Assembly: GCF_034720595.1 (NCBI RefSeq)
Contig: NZ_JAYESJ010000001.1
Span: forward strand, 1,142,001 to 1,206,000
Source of the DNA: Rhizobium sp. CC-YZS058
Lineage (GTDB): Bacteria > Pseudomonadota > Alphaproteobacteria > Rhizobiales > Rhizobiaceae
Reading direction: 5' to 3'
DNA length: 64,000 nucleotides
How positions within the stretch are numbered: position 1 is the stretch's first letter; each line of letters starts with the position of its first letter. The notes below the pieces were generated by a model. It was not told the origin of the DNA and did no database searches. It worked only from the letters and a program-made list of their open reading frames with translations. Below, one piece after another: positions 56,856-64,000 of this stretch. The translations under genes and the position numbers were made by a program.

Positions 56856-57428
56856 ATGAACCTCGCCTATAGCCCGCCGCCGGACGATGTCGGCCCGCGG
56901 CTCATCACCGTCGAGGAATTCGACAAAATGTCGGAGCTCGGCATTTTCGCGCCGGAAGAAAGGCTGGAACTCGTCGAGGGGATGATCCTGCAGATGAGTG
57001 CCAAGGGTGTGCCGCATGAATGGCTGAAGACCCAGCTGAACCGGTATTTCGGCCGCCATACGCCAGACCCCGTTCAGTTCACGCAGGAGGCCGGCTGGAG
57101 GGTCGATCGCTTTACCTATCTGGAACCCGACTTTCTCTTCTATCCCGCAAGCCTGCGCATCGATCAGGTGCCGGCCGCGCAATCGCTGCTGATTATCGAG
57201 CTGTCCTCAAGCTCGCTTCGCTACGATCTCGGCCGCAAGGCCTCGCTCTATGCCAGGCTCGGCGTGCGCGACTACTGGGTCATCGATGCCGACCGCCGGC
57301 AGACGCATGTGCACCGCGACCCGCAGCCGGAGGGCTATGGCGAGATCCGCATCGTTCCCGAAAGCGAAACGGTCGTGCCGCTGCTGATCCCGGCGCTTCC
57401 CGTCAGGGTCGCCGACATGCCGGCCTGA
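56856..57428 (+). CDS. Uma2 family (DUF820) restriction-like nuclease-fold protein, copy 1
   Basis: A 190-residue Uma2 protein with VEEFDKMSELGIFAPEERLELVEGMILQMS in the start region, a PD-(D/E)xK-like core, YLEPDFLFYPAS, then LLIIELSSSSLRYDLGRKASLYARLGVRDYWVID. This is the signature of the Uma2/DUF820 family, widespread in cyanobacteria, and proposed as restriction-endonuclease-like. The ATG at 56856 follows TGAGGA, as in the second copy. Lies after the rpoD terminator. Activity unproven. Confidence 0.88.
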   Translation: MNLAYSPPPDDVGPRLITVEEFDKMSELGIFAPEERLELVEGMILQMSAKGVPHEWLKTQLNRYFGRHTPDPVQFTQEAGWRVDRFTYLEPDFLFYPASLRIDQVPAAQSLLIIELSSSSLRYDLGRKASLYARLGVRDYWVIDADRRQTHVHRDPQPEGYGEIRIVPESETVVPLLIPALPVRVADMPA

Positions 57429-57559
57429 CACGTTGGCTCCTCGAAAGGGTCTTGCCTTGGGTCAAATCTCTGCGAATGCCGGGTTTATCCGAAGCTGTCT
57501 GTGCTCAGTGAAACAGGGTCGGCTGCAAGCCATCGCTCGCTGCTGTGAGGAATGCGCCC

Positions 57560-58132
57560 ATGAACCTCGCCTATACCCCGCCGCCTGACGCGGTTGGCCC
57601 GCGGCTGATCACGGTCGAGGAATTCGACAAGATGTCGGAGCTTGGAATTTTCGCGCCGGAGGAAAGGCTGGAACTCGTCGAGGGGATGATCCTGCAGATG
57701 TCCGCAAAGGGCGTGCCGCATGAATGGCTGAGGACTCAGCTCAATCTCTTCTTCGGGCGCAATCGCCCTGACACCGTCCTGTTCACGCAGGAAGCCGGCT
57801 GGAGGGTCGATCGCTATACCTATCTGGAGCCGGACTTTCTCTTCTATCCGGCAAGCCTGCGCATCGATCAGGTGCCGGCCGCGCAATCGCTGCTGATCAT
57901 CGAGCTGTCCTCAAGCTCGATCGGCTACGATCTCGGCCGCAAGGCCGCCCTCTATGCCAGGCTTGGCGTGCGCGACTACTGGGTCATCGATGCCGACCGC
58001 CGACAGACGCATGTGCACCGCGACCCGCAGCCGGAAGGCTACGGGGAGATCCGTCTCGTTCCCGAAGGCGAGCCACTTGTGCCGCTGCTTATCCCCGCGC
58101 TTTCCGTCACGATCGCCGACATGCCGGCCTGA
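57560..58132 (+). CDS. Uma2 family (DUF820) protein, copy 2
   Basis: A 190-residue paralogue, about 89% identical to copy 1 (around 20 substitutions by eye). Same ATG context (GTGAGGA upstream) and domain plan: ERLELVEGMILQMS, YLEPDFLFYPAS, IELSSSSIGYDLGRK, GVRDYWVIDAD. Differences cluster around 60-75 (NRYFGRHTPDPVQF versus NLFFGRNRPDTVLF). Tandem duplication explains the arrangement; 131 bases separate the genes. Confidence 0.88.
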   Translation: MNLAYTPPPDAVGPRLITVEEFDKMSELGIFAPEERLELVEGMILQMSAKGVPHEWLRTQLNLFFGRNRPDTVLFTQEAGWRVDRYTYLEPDFLFYPASLRIDQVPAAQSLLIIELSSSSIGYDLGRKAALYARLGVRDYWVIDADRRQTHVHRDPQPEGYGEIRLVPEGEPLVPLLIPALSVTIADMPA

Positions 58133-58395
58133 GCCAGAGCGCCGCGCACCGCGCTTAGGCATGCATCGGCGCCTTCGAAAGAGCGGTCCGGAGGACTTGC
58201 CATTTTCCAGCGGCGTGTTAGGCTTCCCTCATGTTCCAGCGCGCACCCCTTCTCACGACCACGACTCTCGCTCCCTGGGGGCGTGGAGGACTGTGGCTGG
58301 CGTGACGTCCTGAAACAGTTCCGCGACCCCCGCCTCGGCGGGCGCTGTGTCGCGGCTCTCCCTGGCGGTTGTTTTACCGACACAGGAGAGGGCCG

Positions 58396-59037
58396 ATGGC
58401 CGATCAGGAATTCAATAATCACCAGGACGAGATGATGGCCGCGCCGGAAAGGGGCGGGCTATGGCCATGGAGCGGCGCGGGCGATGCTGTTGCGCGGCTG
58501 CAGCACAGCGGCATCGTCCTGCGTGCCGCAGAGCCGCGCGATGCCGAGGGCCTTGCCGCGCTTGCCAATCTGCCGCTGTTTCGCGCCGGTACGATGCGGC
58601 AGCCGTTCCAGAGCGAGGAAGCGACGCGCCGTTGGCTGTCCGACAGCGCCTCCGCCAATGTGGATCTGATCGCGGAAGCGGCAGGCATGATCGTCGGCTC
58701 GGCAGGGCTGCGGTGCTTTTCCGGGCGCCGCCAGCATGTGGCACTGCTTGGTTTGGGCGTGCATGACGCCTATCAGCGTCGCGGCATCGGACAGGCCCTG
58801 CTGGAGGCGGTGCTCGACAGCGGCTTCAACTGGATGCAACTGCTGCGCATCGAGCTGCAGGTCTTTGCCGACAATGCCGGCGCCATTGCCCTTTATGAGA
58901 AGATGGGGTTCGTGACCGAGGGGCGGCATCGCGCGGCCGGCTTCCGCAATGGCCTCCATGTGGATATTCTGTCCATGGCTCTCCTGGTTCCCGCGCTGCA
59001 GACCACGAGCAAGTCCCCCAACCGGCCTGCGGCATGA
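58396..59037 (+). CDS. GNAT family N-acetyltransferase
   Basis: A 213-residue protein. A GNAT domain begins near residue 50 (IVLRAAEPRDAEGLAAL) and carries the acetyl-CoA motif HDAYQRRGIGQALLEAVLD near 130-150 and LQVFADNAGAIALYEKMGFVTEGRHR. It resembles RimJ/YhhY-type N-acyltransferases (LPLFRAGTMRQPFQ). GGAGAGGG lies upstream of the ATG. Substrate unknown. Independent of the Uma2 genes. Confidence 0.92.
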   Translation: MADQEFNNHQDEMMAAPERGGLWPWSGAGDAVARLQHSGIVLRAAEPRDAEGLAALANLPLFRAGTMRQPFQSEEATRRWLSDSASANVDLIAEAAGMIVGSAGLRCFSGRRQHVALLGLGVHDAYQRRGIGQALLEAVLDSGFNWMQLLRIELQVFADNAGAIALYEKMGFVTEGRHRAAGFRNGLHVDILSMALLVPALQTTSKSPNRPAA

Positions 59038-59116
59038 AGGCGCTCCGCGGAAAATCGGTAAGGCCAGCCTATCCGGTCTTGGCCTTGCCGCACCGAGCGG
59101 GTAAGCGGCAGGGATC

Positions 59117-60229
59117 ATGTCCGAACCCCTGCCGGCCCGCACATCCCGCTGCTTCGCCTTGGCTGTCGCCGCCTCGCTGGTGATCCACGGGCTGGTCGCC
59201 GCGCCCTTTCTGTTCCAAGTTCCGGAGAAGCCGGCGGCGGCTTCGCAGGAGAGCGTGCCGGTCGAGCTGGTGCCGCCGCCCCCGCCGCCGCAGCCGCCCC
59301 CGCCGGAAGAAAAGCAGGCGGATACACCCAAGGCTGCCAGGACCGAGCGCCCCGCCGCAGCACCACCAAAACCCGGCGCAGAAGCGCCGGCCTCCAGCGG
59401 CGCGCCGCCTCCGTTCGAATCCTCGGCTCGTGAGGCCCCCCAGGAACCACCGCAGGGAACGCCGCCGTCACCGCCCGAGGACAATCCATCACGAGCCGCG
59501 AGCCAGCCCGCCGCCGCGGCCGAAGAGAGCTCGGCGCCCGCCGCCGCAACGCCCACCGATCCTCAGCCGCCCGCACCGCCCTCTGCGGAAGCGAAAGCGA
59601 CGAGCAAGACCGTTACAGAAGGCAGCGTCGACGAGCAGCAGATCTCCGCGACCGCCGCCACGCCACCGCTTCTGTCGACAAAGGGCGGCCATGCGGTGTC
59701 GAACGATGCGCCACCGCCGCCTGCGGCGGGTGACCCCGCGAAGGCCGAAGGCGATCCCACGATGAGCCCGGCCGAAGTTGCGGCTTTCGTACCCGCGCGC
59801 CCTCCGCGGCCGCAGGCAAAGCCCCATGCCACACCGGCGAAGGAGCAAGCGACCGCTCCGGAACTGCGCAAGGCGCAGACCCTGTTCGCCAAGGAGATTC
59901 TTGCCGATCCACGCGTGCGCGGCGCGCTTTCCAAGCTGCCGCCAGGCCGCCGCATGAGCCAGATCTGTTCGATCGAGCTTCTGGAGCAGGTGCGGCACAG
60001 CGGCTTTACGCCGGATCTTCTCGTTCCGTCGTCGAACCGGGGCAGGCGACAAGGCGCGACGCAGCTGACCGCCAGCGGCGGCGCGGTGCGCTCGCGCGGG
60101 GTCTGGCGAAACGTCGCCTTCGAATGCAGCGTCGATGCCGAGGTCACGGCTGTCACTGAGTTCCGCTTCGCGCTCGGCGCCGTCGTGCCGCGCTCCGAAT
60201 GGGCGGCGCGGAACCTGAACGTGGACTGA
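59117..60229 (+). CDS. DUF930 domain protein with Pro-rich linker
   Basis: A 370-residue protein with an N-terminal membrane helix (FALAVAASLVIHGLVAAPFLF, about 13-33), a long Pro/Ala/Glu-rich linker (40-240, with PPPPPPQPPPPEE), and a C-terminal DUF930 domain (about 250-370) beginning ELRKAQTLFAKEILADPRVRGALSKLPPGRR and with ICSIELLEQVRHSGF. Architecture is TonB/TolA-like: anchored, with a linker reaching into the periplasm. DUF930 is found almost only in rhizobia and has no known activity. Confidence 0.88.
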   Translation: MSEPLPARTSRCFALAVAASLVIHGLVAAPFLFQVPEKPAAASQESVPVELVPPPPPPQPPPPEEKQADTPKAARTERPAAAPPKPGAEAPASSGAPPPFESSAREAPQEPPQGTPPSPPEDNPSRAASQPAAAAEESSAPAAATPTDPQPPAPPSAEAKATSKTVTEGSVDEQQISATAATPPLLSTKGGHAVSNDAPPPPAAGDPAKAEGDPTMSPAEVAAFVPARPPRPQAKPHATPAKEQATAPELRKAQTLFAKEILADPRVRGALSKLPPGRRMSQICSIELLEQVRHSGFTPDLLVPSSNRGRRQGATQLTASGGAVRSRGVWRNVAFECSVDAEVTAVTEFRFALGAVVPRSEWAARNLNVD

Positions 60230-60364
60230 TCCTGCTGCATTTTTGCGGCGGCCCAGAGGAAGATTGCTGGACAAATCGCCGATCTGCCCGATCTTTGACT
60301 GATAAGCCGGGCGCGTATCTTCTTATCGAAGCCGCGCCGCCGTTCTTATGGAGGAGGGTGTGTC

Positions 60365-60718
60365 ATGTCCTATGTCGACGGTTTCGTTCTGGCTGTGCCG
60401 CGCGAGCGGCTGGAAGATTACAAGGTGCTGGCCCGCACGGCGAGCATGGTCTGGAAGGAATATGGCGCGCTGAGCTATGTCGAATGTGTCGGCGATGACG
60501 TACCCTATGGCGATCTCACCTCCTTCCCGCGTGCCGTGCTCGCCACGTCGGAGGAGGTGGTCGTCTTCGCCTGGATCACCTATGAATCCCGCACCGCGCG
60601 CGACGAGATTCTCAAGAAGGTCATGGCCGATCCGCGCATGCAGGTCGATCCGGAGGCTCTGCCTTTCGATGGCAAGCGCATGATATATGGCGGCTTCGAA
60701 TGCGTCGTCAGCGGATGA
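60365..60718 (+). CDS. DUF1428 (YbaA-like) family protein
   Basis: A 117-residue protein with the family start MSYVDGFVLAVPRERLEDYKVLARTASMVWKEYGALSYVECVGDDV (blocks) and end DPRMQVDPEALPFDGKRMIYGGFE. The fold is a ferredoxin-like (Dabb) barrel; no activity is assigned. GGAGGAGG precedes the ATG. It ends 31 bases before the YjbQ-like gene, an operon-like spacing. Confidence 0.93.
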   Translation: MSYVDGFVLAVPRERLEDYKVLARTASMVWKEYGALSYVECVGDDVPYGDLTSFPRAVLATSEEVVVFAWITYESRTARDEILKKVMADPRMQVDPEALPFDGKRMIYGGFECVVSG

Positions 60719-60749
60719 AACCGTGCCTTTCTGCTGCTGTGAGGACATC

Positions 60750-61172
60750 ATGCCCCAGACACGCCTGACGCTTTCCACCCGCGGCGCCGGCCTCTACGAA
60801 TTCACCCGCGCCGCCGCCGAATTCGTTGCGGCGACGGGAACGGAGGAGGGGCTGTTGACGGTCTTCGTGCGCCATACCTCCTGCTCGCTGCTGATCCAGG
60901 AAAATGCCGATCCCGATGTGCGGCGCGATCTCGATGCCTTTTTCGCGCGGCTTGTCCCGCGCTCCGACGATCCGTCGATGGACTATATCATCCATACCGA
61001 CGAGGGCCCGGACGACATGCCGGCCCATATCAAGGCGGCGTTGACCGCCGTCTCGCTCGGCATTCCGGTCTCGCGCGGCCGGCTTCTGCTCGGCCAATGG
61101 CAGGGGATCTATCTCTTCGAGCACAGGGCACGGCCGCACCAGCGCGACATCGTGCTGCATCTGGGAGCTTGA
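60750..61172 (+). CDS. yjbQ: YjbQ family protein (secondary thiamine-phosphate synthase)
   Basis: A 140-residue UPF0047/YjbQ protein: VFVRHTSCSLLIQENADPDVRRDLDAFF, the metal/His motif HTDEGPDDMPAHIKAALT, GQWQGIYLFEHRARPHQRDI. Some members synthesise thiamine phosphate when overproduced, but the natural role is unsure. ATG at 60750 has GAGGA six bases upstream; the longer frame overlapping DUF1428 is less likely. Confidence 0.94.
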   Translation: MPQTRLTLSTRGAGLYEFTRAAAEFVAATGTEEGLLTVFVRHTSCSLLIQENADPDVRRDLDAFFARLVPRSDDPSMDYIIHTDEGPDDMPAHIKAALTAVSLGIPVSRGRLLLGQWQGIYLFEHRARPHQRDIVLHLGA

Positions 61173-61291
61173 GGAGCCGGGCGCGCAGAGCAGGCATGAC
61201 ACGCGCGATGCCACGCTCTATGAAGACATTCTGAAACATGCTTCGGACCTTTCCGTCAGAGAAGGGCCGGCGGAGGACAGGGAGAGTAGAC

Positions 61292-61696
61292 ATGACCGAC
61301 GCGCAGGCCGTTGCCGGCCGCTTCATGCAGGCGCTGAACGAGCGCGATTTCGAAACGATCGCCCAGCTGATCGACGAAGACGTGGCGCTCGATTCGCTCT
61401 CCGGCCAGCGCACGATCGGCGCGCTGCCGTTGCGCATGGCGGTCATGGGCTATTTCCGTCATTTCGACGAGCAATTCGCCGATATGGTCATCATGCATGA
61501 TGCGCTCGGCCAGCGCGCGGCTGTCGACGTCACCGCGCGGGGCCGCTATCGCGAAACCTTTCCGGGCATGGTGGAAGCAAGCGACCAGTCCTATTCGATC
61601 CCGAGCGTCTTCGTGTTCGAGATCGAGGGGGGGCTTGTTACCCGTCTCACCCATTACCGCAACCAGCGCATCTTCGAACAGCAGCTGAACCGATAG
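61292..61696 (+). CDS. SnoaL/NTF2-like protein
   Basis: A 134-residue protein with the cystatin-like NTF2 fold: QAVAGRFMQALNERDFETIAQLIDEDVALDSLSG at the start and FVFEIEGGLVTRLTHYRNQRIF near the end. This resembles ketosteroid isomerase/SnoaL-like proteins. Substrate unknown. AGGGAGAG precedes the ATG at 61292. CTGAA repeats occur at the far side of its stop and precede the next gene. Confidence 0.88.
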   Translation: MTDAQAVAGRFMQALNERDFETIAQLIDEDVALDSLSGQRTIGALPLRMAVMGYFRHFDEQFADMVIMHDALGQRAAVDVTARGRYRETFPGMVEASDQSYSIPSVFVFEIEGGLVTRLTHYRNQRIFEQQLNR

Positions 61697-61734
61697 ACCA
61701 ACGCATCGCCAGCCCGGCGAACCGCCGTCGCCAC

Positions 61735-61774
61735 CTGAACGAAGGCTGAACGGCCGGTTGGGAGTGCGTTCAGC
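61735..61774 (+). promoter_or_regulatory. CTGAAC direct and inverted repeats upstream of a secreted-protein gene
   Basis: CTGAAC occurs at 61735-61740 and 61746-61751 (11 bases apart). GCTGAACG (61745-61752) and CGTTCAGC (61767-61774) form an eight-pair inverted repeat. It lies about 100 bases before the ATG; TTGACA at 61789-61794 is a good -35 candidate. Similar TTCAG repeats precede the BA14K gene. Confidence 0.45.
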
Positions 61775-61871
61775 TTGGTTAGTCTAGGTTGACACTCAAT
61801 CGACGGCCCCGACACAAGCAGGCCGCGAGATCCGGTCCCGGAAGTCGGGATCGACGATTGGGAGATCTGCC

Positions 61872-62234
61872 ATGAAGACGACCATCCGCCACCTCATTGC
61901 CGCTGCTGTCATCGGCCTGTCCGGCCTTGGCGCGACCGCCGGCTCTGCCGCGGCCGACAGCATCACGCTCGGCCTCCATTCTTCCGGTCCGGTTACCGTG
62001 CAGTATCGGGAAGGGCGCGACTGGCGCCATCACCATCGCCCGCATTATGCGGCCCGCCCGAGCCGCGGTCGCTGCGCGCCCTGGCTGGCCGCCGACAAGG
62101 CCCGTGCCAGCGGTCTGCGTGCCGCCCGCGTGGTTGCGGTGACCCCGCGCCGCGTGGTGGTCGAAGGCCGGCGCTATGGTGACTGGCGCCGGGTCGATTT
62201 CGCCAATGTCCGCGGGTGCCCCCGCCTGCGCTAA
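61872..62234 (+). CDS. Hypothetical secreted basic protein
   Basis: A 120-residue protein with a signal peptide (about 1-28, cleavage near AAA-DS), a beta-prone segment (ITLGLHSSGPVTVQYR), and an Arg-rich domain with two Cys (GRCAPWLAADKARASGLRAARVVAVTPRRVVVEGRRYGDWRRVDFANVRGCP in part). It resembles small periplasmic proteins of Rhizobiaceae with no assigned role. CTGAAC repeats and a TTGACA lie upstream. Confidence 0.75.
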   Translation: MKTTIRHLIAAAVIGLSGLGATAGSAAADSITLGLHSSGPVTVQYREGRDWRHHHRPHYAARPSRGRCAPWLAADKARASGLRAARVVAVTPRRVVVEGRRYGDWRRVDFANVRGCPRLR

Positions 62235-62562
62235 AACCGGTGAAGACCTGCAAGGTTGCGGATCAAACCTGAGAGGACATCCCTCTTAGGCCTCGGCGCG
62301 ACCATGCGGTCTGACCAAACCAGCTTGGAGCCGGTCAATTGCGGGCCGGCCCAAGAGCCTTCGGCGGCGGTCAGGACCCGTCTCGCCGCCGAAGCGCTTC
62401 GCGATACCGTAGGTCAAGGTGCGATCGAAGGGGCGACATCCGCGCGCCTCTACCGCCATGATACCCAGCCTCCGGAACAGGTCGCTTCGCCTTACTGTCC
62501 ACCCGATATGAAAAGGCCGCATCCCTCGGACGCGGCCCTTTTTGTGACTCTCCTCCGCCCCG
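62235..62562. other. 328-bp gap ending in a bidirectional terminator
   Basis: No gene is supported. At 62512-62542, AAAAGGCCGC and GCGGCC-CTTTTT arms form a hairpin with an 11-base loop; it lies between a rightward and a leftward gene and can terminate both. Confidence 0.6.
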
Positions 62563-63309
62563 TCAGGGTGCAATGGCGAAGGTCATGGTGACGCTGACGC
62601 TGTAGCTGTTTTCGCCGTTTGCAACCGGCACGGCCTCGGCGGCATCGTTCTTGGCCATGGCACGCATGGCCATTGGCACGGGCTCGGGCCGCGGGCTCGA
62701 CTCGGACAGCTCGACGACGCGGCCGAGCGTCACGCCGGCAGCCTCTGCCAGGGTGCGCGCCTTGGCCATGGCATCGGCAACGGCCTTCTTGCGGGCTTCG
62801 GTCAGCGTTGCCTCGGGCTTGTCGTTGGTAAAGGTGATCGACCCGCCCTGGTTGACGCCGAGCGTGACCATTTGGTCGATCACGGCGCCGACCTTGGCGA
62901 TGTCGCGCAGGCGCACCGAGAGCGTGTTGGCGACCTGATAGCCGGTCAGTTGCGGCAGGCGCGGCTCCGCGCCGTTGTTGTCGGGGTAGACATATTGCGG
63001 ATTGACCCCGAAGCCGGACGTCTGCAGGTCGCGTTCGGCGATCCCTTGGCCCTTCAGCCCGTTCAAAACCGCGCTCATCGCCGCATTGTTCTTGTCCAGC
63101 GCGCCCCGCGCCGTCTTGTCGTCGCTGACGACGCTGAAGCTCAGGATCGCCATATCCGGCGCGACCGAGGCATTGCCTTCCCCGGTCACGGCAATCACCG
63201 GCTCGCGCGGCGGCGGCTCCGCGAAAGCGGGAAGGGCGGAGCAGGCAAGCAGCGCGCCGGCAAGCGTTGCGCGAAGCGGCGAGCGGCGAGGGGAAAAGGC
63301 AGGCATCAT
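62563..63309 (-). CDS. SIMPL (DUF541) domain periplasmic protein
   Basis: A 248-residue protein with a signal peptide (PLRATLAGALLACSALPAFA) and a SIMPL/DUF541 domain (30-248) with VTGEGNASVAPDMAILSFSV, YQVANTLSVRLRDI and ARKKAVADAMAKARTLAEAAGVTLGRVVELSE (blocks). This family was named for signalling molecules that associate with pelle-like kinase; bacterial members are periplasmic with unclear role. Tandem ATGs at 63309 and 63306 both follow AAAGGA; the longer frame (to 63534) is not supported. Confidence 0.92.
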   Translation of the reverse strand: MMPAFSPRRSPLRATLAGALLACSALPAFAEPPPREPVIAVTGEGNASVAPDMAILSFSVVSDDKTARGALDKNNAAMSAVLNGLKGQGIAERDLQTSGFGVNPQYVYPDNNGAEPRLPQLTGYQVANTLSVRLRDIAKVGAVIDQMVTLGVNQGGSITFTNDKPEATLTEARKKAVADAMAKARTLAEAAGVTLGRVVELSESSPRPEPVPMAMRAMAKNDAAEAVPVANGENSYSVSVTMTFAIAP

Positions 63310-63613
63310 GGGTCCTTTCAAGCGAGGGTCGGAAGGAACGGCCTGGAGGCGAGGCTTTAGGCCGCCCGCACCGCCGCCAGAGGCACCGATCCGCACCTCC
63401 CAGCCCTGCATGCGCCGCCCACTTTGCCTGCCGGCGCGACCGGCGGATCCGCGGGCCGCCGCAAGACCGTCCCGGCTCATCTTGTCGCGGCGGATTGCGG
63501 AGGGAATGGGGCGGTGGCTTGTGACGCCCGCCAAATTCGTCTAGACCGCTGAACGGCCGCAGCCACCATTGACTGCCGCCCCGGCCACGCCCCCGGCGCG
63601 CCCGGCCTCTTCA
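63310..63613. other. 304-bp gap upstream of the SIMPL gene and tRNA
   Basis: GC-rich sequence with no recognised element. The SIMPL promoter (leftward) and the tRNA promoter (rightward) must be here. No clear hairpin with T-run is seen. Confidence 0.3.
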
Positions 63614-63689
63614 GGGCCTGTAGCTCAATGGTTAGAGCCGGCGGCTCATAACCGCTTGGTTGGGGGTTCGAGTCCCTCCGGGCCCACCA
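63614..63689 (+). tRNA. tRNA with CAU anticodon (probably tRNA-Ile2 or elongator Met)
   Basis: A complete 76-base cloverleaf: acceptor GGGCCTG with CGGGCCC (one G-U), D arm, anticodon loop CTCATAA (anticodon CAT), T arm TTCGAGT, discriminator A and encoded CCA at 63687-63689. Initiator features are absent (first pair is G-C and the anticodon stem lacks three G-C pairs). Acceptor pairs C4-G69 and C5-G68 match bases reported for lysidine synthetase (TilS), favouring tRNA-Ile2 whose C34 is modified, but tRNA-Met is possible. Confidence 0.93.
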
Positions 63690-63720
63690 AAAACTTAGCA
63701 GCGCAAGGGTTTGGGTAGCG

Positions 63721-63753
63721 GTTAGCCAAGGTGGTTAGCCACGCAGTTAGCCA
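63721..63753 (+). repeat. Three GTTAGCCA repeats beside the integrase 3' end
   Basis: GTTAGCCA occurs at 63721-63728, 63734-63741 and 63746-63753 (spacing 13 and 12). The third overlaps the integrase stop. Short phased repeats near a tRNA and integrase suggest integrase arm-type sites or excisionase sites. Inferred. Confidence 0.45.
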
Positions 63754-64000
63754 GTAGGTTTCCCAGCCTTGTATTTCCTTGTCAGGCGGCTCATTGCGTC
63801 GCGCGCGAGGCGCTGCTGTTCAGCCGCGCGGCTGTAGAGCTCGGCATGCTCGATATTATCGTGGCCAAGCGTCTCCATTAGCTGACGAGTCGTCGCGCCT
63901 GTCTCTGCAAGCAGCTTGCCAAGTGTCTTTCTGAGACCGTGGATTGTGCAGCCTTTCGGCAAGCCGGCCGAATGGGTCCAGTCCGCCATTCGTCCCGTGA
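63747..64000 (-). CDS. Tyrosine recombinase / phage-type integrase, C-terminal part (continues outside window)
   Basis: About 84 residues read leftward from the window edge; the frame stays open upstream of the ATG at 63989, so this is the 3' end. Active-site motifs are seen: HGLR (His-x-x-Arg), GHDNIEHAELYSR (His and catalytic Tyr, about residues 43-52 of the visible part). It is the catalytic end of a site-specific recombinase. Stop lies 58 bases from the tRNA CCA end, the usual placement of an island integrase reading towards its tRNA target. Confidence 0.88.
   Translation of the reverse strand, partial: TGRMADWTHSAGLPKGCTIHGLRKTLGKLLAETGATTRQLMETLGHDNIEHAELYSRAAEQQRLARDAMSRLTRKYKAGKPTG

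Noticed and set aside
61676..61690. A GAAC-N7-GAAC LexA-like sequence.
   Set aside because: It lies inside the 3' end of the SnoaL-like coding region, with no promoter elements, so a chance match is more likely.

Overview
The window is high-GC chromosomal DNA of an alphaproteobacterium of the order Hyphomicrobiales (Rhizobiales), most likely family Rhizobiaceae (Rhizobium, Agrobacterium or a close relative). The call rests on gene content and order: trxB followed by a LysR regulator of the LsrB/VtlR type and then two tandem AbcR-type (alpha-r15) small RNAs; greA next to an LpcC/LpsB-type mannosyltransferase; a 682-residue rpoD with an acidic non-conserved insert; BA14K, DUF930, DUF779 and PetP/PetR proteins; and an alphaproteobacterial LexA site (GAAC-N7-GAAC). 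Almost everything is ordinary core genome. Accessory signs are confined to a toxin-antitoxin insertion at 29.3-30.6 kb and a tRNA-linked integrase at the right edge.

Layout. 0-5.6 kb: end of an aldehyde dehydrogenase with its DUF779 companion, a divergent envelope-glycosylation group (GT-C membrane protein, GT2, GtrA) and prs. 5.8-11.6 kb: a lipoprotein and a coiled-coil membrane protein, then the leftward lgt-midA-pgeF-M24 operon. 11.8-16.6 kb: ubiK, an Lrp regulator, a DUF115-like protein, trxB-lsrB and the two sRNAs. 16.6-21.3 kb: ArsR plus old yellow enzyme, then an epimerase, LysR regulator and MFS exporter. 21.4-29.3 kb: aatA, two small membrane proteins, cspA with a long leader, BA14K, an MBL hydrolase and the petP-petR-kinase operon. 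29.3-31.8 kb: proC remnant, toxin-antitoxin pair, csaA, proC, ybjN. 32.3-37 kb: lpcC, greA, two hypotheticals and a membrane patatin. 37-48 kb: carB and carA on the same strand, separated by PAP2, DUF2306, YpfJ, TetA-like MFS and MATE genes. 48.4-56.8 kb: yqeY, dnaG, a recQ with a LexA site, a GNAT gene and rpoD. 56.8-63.3 kb: two near-identical Uma2 genes and several small genes of unknown role. 63.6-64 kb: a CAU-anticodon tRNA and the C-terminus of a tyrosine integrase, the probable edge of a mobile island.

How genes work together. TrxB, LsrB, the ArsR/OYE pair and the AbcR RNAs form a redox and nutrient-uptake control neighbourhood. Lgt, PgeF, the LpcC transferase and the GT2/GtrA/GT-C set serve the envelope. 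DnaG, RecQ and RpoD form the information-processing block. CarA and CarB make carbamoyl phosphate, and Prs makes PRPP, for pyrimidine synthesis.

I found no convincing undescribed multi-gene system. The best leads are the tandem sRNA locus with LysR-like repeats at the first copy, the SOS-type promoter on recQ, the diverged proC 3' duplicate that flanks csaA and a toxin-antitoxin module, the tRNA/integrase edge with three GTTAGCCA repeats, and TTCAG repeats before genes for secreted proteins.
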